Positions 1 through 5,637 are shown, numbered from the stretch's first letter. The stretch: DNA of 11,136 bases from Candidatus Moranbacteria bacterium CG23_combo_of_CG06-09_8_20_14_all_35_22 (GCA_002772115.1 PCRW01000072.1:1-11136); one strand, 5' to 3'. Numbers and translations: made by a program. The notes: generated by a model from the letters alone, not told the origin.

Positions 1-292
1 CTGAAGAATTGGGGTTTCTAACTTTTAGTTTCGCGTATCCTACAGTTGGATGGAGTTTTATAAAAGAACAAAGGGTTAAAGGTAGAAATGTTGACCTTTT
101 AATATCTAATATGATATGCGAAAATTGAAAGGCTGGGAGCTTGTTGGGAAAGCTAAGGGCATCTTTCCACAAATGAAAACAATTTGCGTTTCTGGTTCTG
201 AAGAATCAACGGAAAATTTCGACAGATTTTTGCAAAAACCGTTTACTTTGGAAGAATTTAAAATAGTAGTCGGGGAAATAATAGCTGTCTAA
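1..292 (+). pseudogene. Receiver-domain (response regulator) pseudogene, partial and frameshifted
   Basis: Seen: an open frame from base 3 reads ...LGFLTFSFAYP...VDLLISN and meets TGA at 126-128. One frame over, from about base 110, the text continues as YDMRKLKGWELVGKAK...KTICVSGSEE...LQKPFTLEEF and stops with TAA at 290-292. Together they align along most of a CheY-type receiver domain and resemble the intact receiver at 623-988 (DLLVTDFDMP, QTICVSG, LMKP). Restoring one T after base 109 (aat-tat-gat) rejoins the frames, so this is a one-base deletion. The residue at the phospho-acceptor position is Asn (codon 108-110) instead of Asp. The beta4 Ser and beta5 Lys-Pro are kept. The N-terminus lies outside the window. 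The frame break could be a sequencing error, but the Asp-to-Asn change also suggests loss of phosphorylation. An ATG at 116 could start a 58-residue remnant, which would not be a functional receiver. Confidence 0.72.
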
Positions 293-317
293 TTTTTATC
301 AAAAAGGAAAAAAGAAG

Positions 318-608
318 ATGGAAAAAGTTCGAAGGGTGTTGATCCTTTGCAAGAATCCAGCTTATATAGCGGAGGTTAAAAAAAAGTATAAGCCACAAAA
401 AGGTGATGAGGAGCATTATTTTTTTATTTTCCAGTACGCCTTGGATTGGTTAATATTTGCAAGAGACGCAGAAACGCCACCAGATTTTGTAGTCGTTGAT
501 CTGGAAGCAAAAAAATGCAAAGGTTATTTGTTTTTACTAAAAATAAAAAAAATAGCACCTAATGCAACTGTTTTGGGTGTAAAATTGTCGCAAAAAAATC
601 AACCTTAG
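318..608 (+). CDS. Degenerate, truncated receiver-like protein (96 aa)
   Basis: A short protein that reads as a decayed receiver domain. Seen: a hydrophobic beta1 strand (VRRVLIL, residues 4-10) followed by CKNP where receivers carry the paired acidic residues; a beta3-like strand DFVVVD with Asp61 at the phospho-acceptor position; then KGYLFLLKIKKIAPNATVLGV, typical of alpha3-beta4. The chain ends at residue 96, before the beta5 strand that carries the conserved Lys. A canonical receiver is about 120 residues. With no acidic pocket and no beta5 Lys, phosphotransfer is unlikely; it may be a pseudo-receiver or a decaying gene. It lies between two other receivers on the same strand, 25 bases after the first and 14 before the third, and probably shares their transcript. 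An AAGGA at 304-308 sits 9 bases before the ATG, supporting this start. Family assignment is inferred from the strand pattern and context. Confidence 0.6.
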   Translation: MEKVRRVLILCKNPAYIAEVKKKYKPQKGDEEHYFFIFQYALDWLIFARDAETPPDFVVVDLEAKKCKGYLFLLKIKKIAPNATVLGVKLSQKNQP

Positions 609-622
609 AAAGGAATGGAAAA

Positions 623-988
623 ATGAAAAAAAAGGCGATCGTTGTTGATGATGAACCATCAAATTTGAAATTAACCATAACCTTTTTAAAAATGTTAGGA
701 TTTGAAGTTTTTGAATTCTCAAATCCATTAGATGTAATGGATGTTATCGAAAGCATTAATCCAAGAGTGGATTTACTCGTGACGGATTTCGATATGCCTC
801 AAATGAATGGGGCAAAGTTGATAAAAAAAATAAAAGAAAAAAAACCTAAAATCCAGACTATTTGTGTATCAGGTCTTGATAACAAAGCAGTTTGCGATAG
901 CAATGGTTGCAACATTTTTTTAATGAAGCCATTGAGATTTAAATTTTTTAAAGAAGCGGTGGAATTTTTATTCCCACCGTTGGAATAG
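623..988 (+). CDS. Stand-alone receiver (single-domain response regulator)
   Basis: CheY-like single-domain response regulator of 121 residues, which in this family accepts a phosphoryl group from a histidine kinase and signals through protein contacts. Seen: beta1 AIVVDDEPS with acidic pair Asp9-Asp10; phospho-acceptor Asp55 in LLVTDFDMPQMNG (residues 51-63); beta4 TICVSG with Ser83; beta5 FLMKP with Lys102-Pro103. All catalytic positions are present. There is no DNA-binding or enzymatic output domain; the chain ends 18 residues after the Lys-Pro. An AAAGGA at 609-614, 8 bases before the ATG, supports the start. It is the last of three consecutive receivers and is followed at once by a strong terminator, so the three probably form one transcription unit entering from the left. 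No kinase is visible in the window. Confidence in the family is high; the signalling partner is unknown. Confidence 0.93.
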   Translation: MKKKAIVVDDEPSNLKLTITFLKMLGFEVFEFSNPLDVMDVIESINPRVDLLVTDFDMPQMNGAKLIKKIKEKKPKIQTICVSGLDNKAVCDSNGCNIFLMKPLRFKFFKEAVEFLFPPLE

Positions 989-993
989 AAAAC

Positions 994-1040
994 AAGGCGC
1001 TTCGTTGCAGAACCATTGCAACGGGCGCCTTTTTGTTTTG
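994..1040 (+). terminator. Intrinsic terminator after receiver cluster
   Basis: The stem AAGGCGC (994-1000) plus CGTTGCA (1003-1009) pairs with TGCAACG (1017-1023) plus GCGCCTT (1025-1031), with a small TT/G internal loop and a 7-base hairpin loop. It is followed by a T-rich tail, TTTGTTTT. The stem begins 5 bases after the response-regulator stop codon. This is a classic Rho-independent terminator closing the receiver operon. Confidence 0.92.
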
Positions 1041-1059
1041 GGGGAAAGATAGTAGAATA

Positions 1060-1092
1060 GAAGTAAGAAGAAAGAAGTAAGGAGAAAGAAGT
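1060..1092 (+). repeat. 14-bp purine-rich tandem repeat
   Basis: GAAGTAAGAAGAAA (1060-1073) is followed directly by GAAGTAAGGAGAAA (1074-1087) and a partial third unit, GAAGT (1088-1092). The two full units differ at one base. The second unit creates an AAGGAG motif at 1079-1084, 6 bases before a GTG at 1091. That GTG could begin a 24-codon reading frame ending with TAA at 1163-1165, which I do not call as a gene. Confidence 0.7.
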
Positions 1093-1113
1093 GGTTGAAT
1101 TAAGAAAATTTAG

Positions 1114-1151
1114 ATTCGTCAAAATATTGCATATGCCAGAATTTGACGAAT
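1114..1151. repeat. Inverted repeat upstream of recO
   Basis: ATTCGTCAAA (1114-1123) and TTTGACGAAT (1142-1151) are perfect 10-base inverted arms around an 18-base spacer that contains the 8-base palindrome GCATATGC (1129-1136). There is no T tract after it, so it is not a standard terminator. It could be an operator-like site or a short stem in the recO leader. Confidence 0.6.
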
Positions 1152-1192
1152 TGGTTTGGGGGTAAAGTTAAAAAAGTAGAAAAATAATTTTT

Positions 1193-1927
1193 ATGGAATA
1201 TAAATATAATGCGATTGTTTTGAATAAAATCGACACGGGGGAAACTGATCGGGTGTATGTGATTTATACTCAGGAAGCGGGGCGGATTTTGGCGCGGGCG
1301 ATTGGAGTCAAAAAACCCAATGCGAAATTGGCGGGCAATTTGGAGCCGATCACTTACTGCGAAATTTTTTTGGCCAAAGGCAAAGGGCGGGGCAATGTTA
1401 CGGGTGCGATTGCGGTGGAAAATTTTTTGGCGATTAAGGAAAATGTTGAAGCGCTGGAAAAAGTTTTTAGTGCTTTCAAGATTTTTTCTCGCTTGGTGAC
1501 CCAAGAAGAAAAAGATGAAAAAATATTTCAACTTCTTTTGGATTATCTTTTAGCAATGGAAAAACAAGCCGGCGGGGAAAAGATAGAGCTAAAAGATAAT
1601 TTGAAATTTGATATTCCGACACTGGGCTTTATTTTCAAATTATTGCAAAGTTTGGGTTACAAACAGGAAGTGAAAAAATGCGCTGTCTGTTCGGCGAAAT
1701 TAACTTCTGGAGAAAATTATTTTAGCGCAGAATTCGGAGGAATCCTTTGCCCGATTTGCGCTAAGCACTCAAAAAATAAAATTAGGATAACAGACGAAGC
1801 GGTGAAATTTATCCGAATTTTTTTGGATAACAAAATAGAAAATATCGGCAAGATAAAATCAGAAAATAAAAATATCCATAATCTCAAAATTATCGCCCAA
1901 GAAGCGGTGAGATGGATAGTGGGGTAG
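1193..1927 (+). CDS. recO: DNA repair protein RecO
   Basis: RecO helps RecF/RecR load RecA on SSB-coated single-stranded DNA in recombinational repair. Seen in 244 residues, close to the usual length: an N-terminal OB-fold-like segment (residues 1-80; YNAIVLNKIDTGETDRVYVIYTQEAGRI is the typical opening, with AIGVKKPNAKLAGNLEPI after it), a helical middle region, and a Cys-x2-Cys...Cys-x2-Cys zinc site (Cys163, Cys166, Cys186, Cys189) around ENYFSAEFGGILCPIC, a pattern common in bacterial RecO. The ATG at 1193 puts the OB fold at the N-terminus. There is no SD-like sequence immediately upstream, as for most genes here. It is separated from the receivers by a terminator and followed by hairpins, so it is probably transcribed alone. 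No other rec gene lies in the window. Confidence 0.93.
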   Translation: MEYKYNAIVLNKIDTGETDRVYVIYTQEAGRILARAIGVKKPNAKLAGNLEPITYCEIFLAKGKGRGNVTGAIAVENFLAIKENVEALEKVFSAFKIFSRLVTQEEKDEKIFQLLLDYLLAMEKQAGGEKIELKDNLKFDIPTLGFIFKLLQSLGYKQEVKKCAVCSAKLTSGENYFSAEFGGILCPICAKHSKNKIRITDEAVKFIRIFLDNKIENIGKIKSENKNIHNLKIIAQEAVRWIVG

Positions 1928-1933
1928 CTCTTC

Positions 1934-1964
1934 GCCACTTTTCTTTTCCCAAAAGAAAAGTGGC
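1934..1964. repeat. Perfect 14-bp hairpin after recO
   Basis: GCCACTTTTCTTTT (1934-1947) and AAAAGAAAAGTGGC (1951-1964) are perfect inverted arms separated by CCC. The hairpin starts 7 bases after the recO stop. The bases after it on both strands are purine-rich or mixed, with no U-tract, so it is not a textbook intrinsic terminator in either direction. It may protect the recO transcript 3' end or belong to a dispersed palindromic repeat. From memory, hairpins of this CTTTTCTTTTCCC kind recur in various genomes. Confidence 0.75.
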
Positions 1965-1978
1965 AGAAAAGAAAAAGG

Positions 1979-2107
1979 CCACCCAAATAAAATAAAGAAA
2001 TAAATTTTCGATTTTTTCGCTAAATTTACTAACTCCCATTAGGAACTGATGAGTAAATTCTTAACGCGAAAAAATCTCAATTTATAATTCTTTATTTTAT
2101 AGGGTGG
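1979..2107. repeat. Long imperfect palindrome (~130 bp) between recO and the DUF11 gene
   Basis: Nested inverted arms run from outside to inside: CCACCC (1979-1984) with GGGTGG (2102-2107); ATAAAATAAAGAA (1987-1999) with TTCTTTATTTTAT (2088-2100), perfect; ATAAATT (2000-2006) with AATTTAT (2079-2085); GATTTTTTCGC (2010-2020) with GCGAAAAAATC (2066-2076), perfect; AATTTACT (2023-2030) with AGTAAATT (2052-2059). The apical loop is 2031-2051. About 45 pairs are involved. I see no coding potential. It resembles a MITE-like or structured-RNA palindrome, and its core sequence differs from the family at 4126, 5475 and 11078. Confidence 0.85.
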
Positions 2108-2169
2108 GTTGAAATGAGATCAAGATAAGAGTATTGAAAAAGCTCAACTTTTGAGAAATACTGGTCTTG

Positions 2170-2198
2170 TTGTTAAAAACCAAAAAATCTAGTATTAT
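2170..2198 (+). promoter_or_regulatory. Candidate sigma70-type promoter for the DUF11 gene
   Basis: TTGTTA (2170-2175), a 17-base spacer, then TATTAT (2193-2198). Each hexamer differs from consensus at two positions. The expected start, around 2205, lies about 20 bases before the ATG at 2226. The leader has no SD motif. Confidence 0.5.
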
Positions 2199-2225
2199 AA
2201 AAGTATAAATTTAAAAACAAACACT

Positions 2226-4124
2226 ATGTCTTTACGGGATATTAAGGAAAATTTATATAAAAAAGAAGCGCCGAAAAATTTGTCCGAACATGAAATCAGC
2301 CAGTATGATCCAACGGTGGCTAAAAACACCGGCGAAATGAATAAGGGGGCGGATGATTTGTGGGCGAAAAAAAACGGCTTTGATCAGAAAGAAAAAAAGG
2401 CCATCAAAAAGGGCGTGATCGCTTTTTTGATTATTCTTGGGATAATCATTTCTTTGTTTGCCTATTGGATAATTCGGCAGATGCTGTTTCAAGCTGGCAA
2501 CGCTACCATTTCTATTTCCGGACCATCACAAGCCAATAGCGGAAAACTTTTGACTTATGAAATAAATTATCAAAACGACAATCGGTTGAGTATAAAAAAT
2601 GCAACTTTAAAAATAACTTATCCGGAAAATTTCAAGCCTTCGCAAGAAGCTGGTTTCCAAGAAGAAAATTTGACTTCGGGCAGTTTCAATCTAGGAACAA
2701 TCAAAGGTAAAAGCCAAGGCAAAGTTATTCTAAACGGCAAGGCATACAGTCCGAAAGGTGCGCTTATTTATCTGCGCGCATCTTTGTCGTACAATCCTTC
2801 CGGTTATTCTAGTCAGTTTCAAACTAATAGTCAAATAGGAGTGAATGTTATATCGGCGCCGATTACTTTGGAAGTATTGGCTCCACAAAATGCTTCAAAT
2901 GGTGATGTGGTGGATTATCAAATAAATTATAGAAATGACGGAGCAGAAATAATCAATAATTTAGTGATTGAAGCGAAATATCCGGATCAATTTACTTTTT
3001 CCTCGGCTAGCCCCAAAGCTTCTAGTTATAATAACTCTTGGGATATCGGCAATCTTGAGCTGGGTCAAAGTGGAAAAATTGTCATTAGTGGAAATTTGGA
3101 AGGGGAAAGAGAAAATATCAAAAAAGTGGAAGCGAGTATTGGAACTCGGGAAAAAGGAGAAATGATTGTTTTTAATTCTGAAAGTGCAGAAACTAAAATT
3201 ATTTTTTCGCCTCTTTCAATAGCGCAAGCGGTAAATGGAAAAAAGAATTTAAATGTTAATGCTGACGATACTTTGGGATTTGAAATAAATTATAAAAATA
3301 ATGGGAATATTGGCTTGCGCGATGTGATCGTTACGGAAAAAATAGACAGTCCTGTTTTAGATTATTCCAGCTTGAAACTGGATGGCGGAAGTTTTGATAT
3401 AGACAGCAAGACGATAACTTGGAAAGCTTCGGATATAAGAAGTTTGAAAAATTTGGGAGCTTCTCAAATGGGGAAAATATTTTTTTCTATCAGAGTCAAA
3501 GATATTTTACCAGTGGGCGAAGAAAAAGATAAGAATTTTGTGATAAAAACTGTGGCTAAAATTGACAGTCCGGATGTGCCAACGCCGATTTCTATGAATA
3601 AAATTATTTCTAGTAATGCCATTAATATGAAAGTTAATTCAAAACTGGCAATAAGCGTTAAAGGCTATTATAGTGATCAAGCAATTCCAAATTCTGGACC
3701 AATTCCGCCAAAAGTCGGAGAGGAAACAACTTATACGATCCATTGGAAGGTGCTAAATGTTTCTAATGATATTTCCGGCGCTACTGTTTCGGCTATCTTA
3801 CCGACCAATTCCCAAATGACAGGCAATATTTTTCCACAAGATGCTAATTTGAAATATAACGAGAGGACTAATGCGGTTGTGTGGACTATTGGTAATGTCA
3901 ATTCAGGTGCCGGACTTTTGTCGTCATCGCCAGAAACAGCTTTTCAAGTCAAAATTAAGCCATCGCCGGATCAAGCAGGTCGAGAAGTCGGACTGTTGGG
4001 CAAGACAGTTTTCTCCGCCAAAGATCTTTTTACTGAAGAAAATCTTTTAGCAGAAGCGAAAGAAAAAGATACTAATCTTTATGAGGATAGTTCGATAATT
4101 GGAAAAAATAAAGTGATAAACTAA
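2226..4124 (+). CDS. Membrane-anchored protein with DUF11-like extracytoplasmic repeats
   Basis: A 632-residue surface protein of unknown role. Seen: a charged N-terminal segment (1-62) that should stay cytoplasmic, one transmembrane helix at about 63-84 (GVIAFLIILGIIISLFAYWII) with KKAIKK before it, then about 545 residues of beta-rich repeats. The start of each repeat is recognisable: LLTYEINYQNDN (109-), VVDYQINYRNDGAEIINNLVI (228-), TLGFEINYKNNGNIGLRDVIV (349-) and ETTYTIHWKVLNVSNDISGATV (500-). The (Y/F)xINYxN(D/N) pattern is typical of DUF11/CARDB-like immunoglobulin-fold domains, so I infer about four domains of roughly 100-130 residues. Such proteins are frequent in CPR genomes and are thought to act at the cell surface, perhaps in adhesion or envelope structure. 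No LPxTG motif or catalytic site is visible. A promoter precedes it, and palindrome copy A begins one base after the stop codon. Confidence 0.8.
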   Translation: MSLRDIKENLYKKEAPKNLSEHEISQYDPTVAKNTGEMNKGADDLWAKKNGFDQKEKKAIKKGVIAFLIILGIIISLFAYWIIRQMLFQAGNATISISGPSQANSGKLLTYEINYQNDNRLSIKNATLKITYPENFKPSQEAGFQEENLTSGSFNLGTIKGKSQGKVILNGKAYSPKGALIYLRASLSYNPSGYSSQFQTNSQIGVNVISAPITLEVLAPQNASNGDVVDYQINYRNDGAEIINNLVIEAKYPDQFTFSSASPKASSYNNSWDIGNLELGQSGKIVISGNLEGERENIKKVEASIGTREKGEMIVFNSESAETKIIFSPLSIAQAVNGKKNLNVNADDTLGFEINYKNNGNIGLRDVIVTEKIDSPVLDYSSLKLDGGSFDIDSKTITWKASDIRSLKNLGASQMGKIFFSIRVKDILPVGEEKDKNFVIKTVAKIDSPDVPTPISMNKIISSNAINMKVNSKLAISVKGYYSDQAIPNSGPIPPKVGEETTYTIHWKVLNVSNDISGATVSAILPTNSQMTGNIFPQDANLKYNERTNAVVWTIGNVNSGAGLLSSSPETAFQVKIKPSPDQAGREVGLLGKTVFSAKDLFTEENLLAEAKEKDTNLYEDSSIIGKNKVIN

Positions 4125-4125
4125 A

Positions 4126-4298
4126 GTCACTGAAGAATTAAAATTTTTTCGAAATTAAACTCGAACCCTGAATTTCCTTGCCAAAAATTTCCCTCAATCA
4201 ACGGCTACCAAAGGAAATTTTTGGAGGAAATTCGGATTCCCCGCCTACCGGCGAGGCAGGTCAAACAAAAATTTCTCAAAAATTTTAATTTTTCAGTG
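4126..4298. repeat. Dispersed palindromic element, copy A
   Basis: A 173-bp imperfect palindrome filling most of the gap between the DUF11 gene and tgt. Outer arms 4128-4148 and 4278-4298 pair at 20 of 21 positions; GAAATT (4151-4156) pairs with AATTTC (4270-4275); inner arms 4170-4192 and 4213-4233 pair throughout except for an unpaired TG dinucleotide at 4179-4180. The loop contains CAACGGC. The left arm (4126-4184) matches 11078-11136 at 57 of 59 positions. The copy at 5475-5618 is diverged but keeps the same TG bulge. The right arm carries an extra GC-rich palindrome (separate entry). It starts one base after the upstream stop codon. Confidence 0.9.
4239..4262. repeat. GC-rich short palindrome nested in copy A
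   Basis: CCCCGCCTACCGGCGAGGCA followed by GGTC, with CCGCCT and AGGCAGG as inverted arms (one bulged base). It interrupts the right arm of element A; the corresponding part of copy B (about 5579-5591) lacks it. Its GC content contrasts with the AT-rich surroundings. From memory, similar CCTGCCTCGCCGGTAGG motifs recur in CPR genomes. Confidence 0.7.
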
Positions 4299-4312
4299 GT
4301 TTCAAGCTAAAA

Positions 4313-5491
4313 ATGTTTGAAATAATTTTAAAAAACCCAAACAGTCGATGTGGAATAATTCGGACTAAAAACAGAGAAATTAAAACTCCGTTTTTTATGC
4401 CGGATGCCACGCGCGGATTCGTGCGGTCAATTGACAATGGAATATTGGAAAAAGAAATAGATTTAGAAGCAATTCTCATTAACACTTATCATTTGTTTTT
4501 GAATCCTGGAATGGAAATCATAAAAAAAGCGGGTGGTGCGCATAAATTTATGAATTGGTCTCGCCCATTGCTTAGCGATTCTGGTGGGTATCAAATTTTT
4601 TCCTTGATTCATAAAAATTCGCGCTTGGGAAAAATTACCGAAGATGAAGTAATTTTTAAGTCTCCGACTGACGGCACAAAACATATTTTGACGCCAGAAA
4701 AAGCTATTCAAATCCAATTTGATTTAGGGGTGGATATGATGGTTTGTTTGGATGATCCGTCACCCAATGATTATCCAAAAGAAAAAATAGCGCAGGCGGT
4801 TTCGCGGACAATTCGCTGGGCGAATCGTTGTAAAAAAGAATATGAAAAACAAATCAAGGTGAGAAAAATATCCGAGAAAAATAGACCTTTGATTTTTGGA
4901 GTGATTCAAGGTGGACAGTATTTGGATCTTCGAAAACATTGCACGCAGGAGTTGGTGAAAATTGGATTTGATGGCTATGGTTTTGGGGCGCGACATATTG
5001 ACAGCAAAGGAAATTTTATGGAAGAGGTGGTTCGAGAAACCGCTAGTTTTATTCCAAAAAACGCTCTACGGTTTGCTTTGGGAGTGGGTACGCCAGAGGA
5101 TATTGTAAAATGTTTTTCCTATGGTTGGGATATGTTTGATTGCGTGATTCCCACTAGAGAGGGTCGTCATGGGAGGTTATTTTTAAGAAAAGAAAAAAAT
5201 GTCATTGCGAGCGAAGCGAAGCAATCTCGAAATATTAGCACAAATTCCTTCGCTAACATTCAGGACGACAAGTCGTTTTACGAAACAATTAATATCAATA
5301 ATGGAAAATATAAAGATGATTTTTCGCGTGTTGACGAGCATTGTGATTGCGTGCTATGCAAGAATCACACGAAAGCTTATCTGCACCATCTTTTTGCTTC
5401 CAAAGAAATGCTTGGGATGAGACTCTCTGCGATTCATAATTTGAAGTTTTATGCGGATTTACTGGGGGCACTCCGAAATAGTGTAAATTAG
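4313..5491 (+). CDS. tgt: tRNA-guanine(34) transglycosylase
   Basis: Tgt exchanges guanine-34 in GUN-anticodon tRNAs (Tyr, His, Asn, Asp) for preQ1 or, in salvage lineages, queuine. Seen in 392 residues: LLSDSGGYQIFS with general acid/base Asp89; GVIQGG (196-201); LGVGTPEDI (257-264); FDCVIPTREGRHGRLF with nucleophile Asp276; a zinc site of Cys344-x-Cys346-x2-Cys349 and His375. Odd points: residues 297-319 are encoded by a 69-bp repeat inserted in frame between LFLRKE and ETININNGKYKDD, segments that are nearly contiguous in ordinary Tgt. Base-pocket segments also deviate: LDDPSP (146-151) where I expect FDECTP, and GARHIDS (225-231) where I expect GGLAVGE. The last codons overlap the left arm of palindromic element B. 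Start: ATG at 4313 precedes the typical FEI opening; there is no SD. The family is certain; the exact base substrate is not. Confidence 0.93.
   Translation: MFEIILKNPNSRCGIIRTKNREIKTPFFMPDATRGFVRSIDNGILEKEIDLEAILINTYHLFLNPGMEIIKKAGGAHKFMNWSRPLLSDSGGYQIFSLIHKNSRLGKITEDEVIFKSPTDGTKHILTPEKAIQIQFDLGVDMMVCLDDPSPNDYPKEKIAQAVSRTIRWANRCKKEYEKQIKVRKISEKNRPLIFGVIQGGQYLDLRKHCTQELVKIGFDGYGFGARHIDSKGNFMEEVVRETASFIPKNALRFALGVGTPEDIVKCFSYGWDMFDCVIPTREGRHGRLFLRKEKNVIASEAKQSRNISTNSFANIQDDKSFYETININNGKYKDDFSRVDEHCDCVLCKNHTKAYLHHLFASKEMLGMRLSAIHNLKFYADLLGALRNSVN
5201..5269. repeat. In-frame palindromic repeat inserted inside tgt
   Basis: A 69-bp element, exactly 23 codons (residues 297-319). The left arm begins GTCATTGCGAGCGAAGCGAA at 5201. 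The right arm (5244-5269, ATTCCTTCGCTAAC...GGACGAC) is a diverged inverse of it (shared GTC/GAC ends, GCGAAG/CTTCGC, AAT/ATT). From memory, the CATTGCGAGCGAAGCGAAG... motif is a widely dispersed bacterial repeat that encodes VIASEAKQS in this frame. It lies between the catalytic loop and the zinc site of Tgt. Confidence 0.82.
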
Positions 5492-5618
5492 AAAAAAATT
5501 AAACTCAAACCTTAAATTTTCTTGCCAAAATTATCTTGACAGGCAACGGCGGAACAAAATAATTTTGGAGAAAATTTAGGTTTTCGAACAGTAATTTTTT
5601 TCGAATTTACACCATTTC
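5475..5618. repeat. Dispersed palindromic element, copy B (overlaps tgt 3' end)
   Basis: A 144-bp palindrome. Outer arms 5475-5501 and 5592-5618 pair at 25 of 27 positions; inner arms at about 5513-5534 and 5559-5578 pair except for a TG bulge inside CTTGCC, as in copy A; the loop again contains CAACGGC. The left arm includes the last five sense codons and the stop codon of tgt. Between tgt and the U32 gene I see nothing else except a short AT-rich leader. Confidence 0.88.
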
Positions 5619-5637
5619 TCCGTTTTATAAAAAAATA

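Noticed and set aside
110..292. Programmed ribosomal frameshift in the first receiver
   Set aside because: No slippery heptamer or obvious downstream stimulatory stem at the frame break; a single-base deletion or sequencing error is simpler.
799..1122. Minus-strand frame across the receiver 3' end and terminator
   Set aside because: Overlaps a convincing receiver gene and its terminator; low-complexity, S/F/L-rich, no recognisable domain.
1091..1165. 24-codon GTG-started frame with AAGGAG before recO
   Set aside because: Too short and unrecognised; overlaps an inverted repeat and follows a tandem repeat that creates the apparent SD by composition. Kept only as a finding.
5199..5420. Frame beginning MSLRAKRSNLEI inside tgt
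   Set aside because: It is the out-of-frame reading of the inserted repeat and the tgt 3' half; the tgt frame carries the conserved zinc site there.
4126..5618. Insertion sequence or composite transposon bounded by elements A and B around tgt
   Set aside because: No transposase and no target-site duplication was found. tgt is a core gene, and a third copy after glyS fits a dispersed repeat better.
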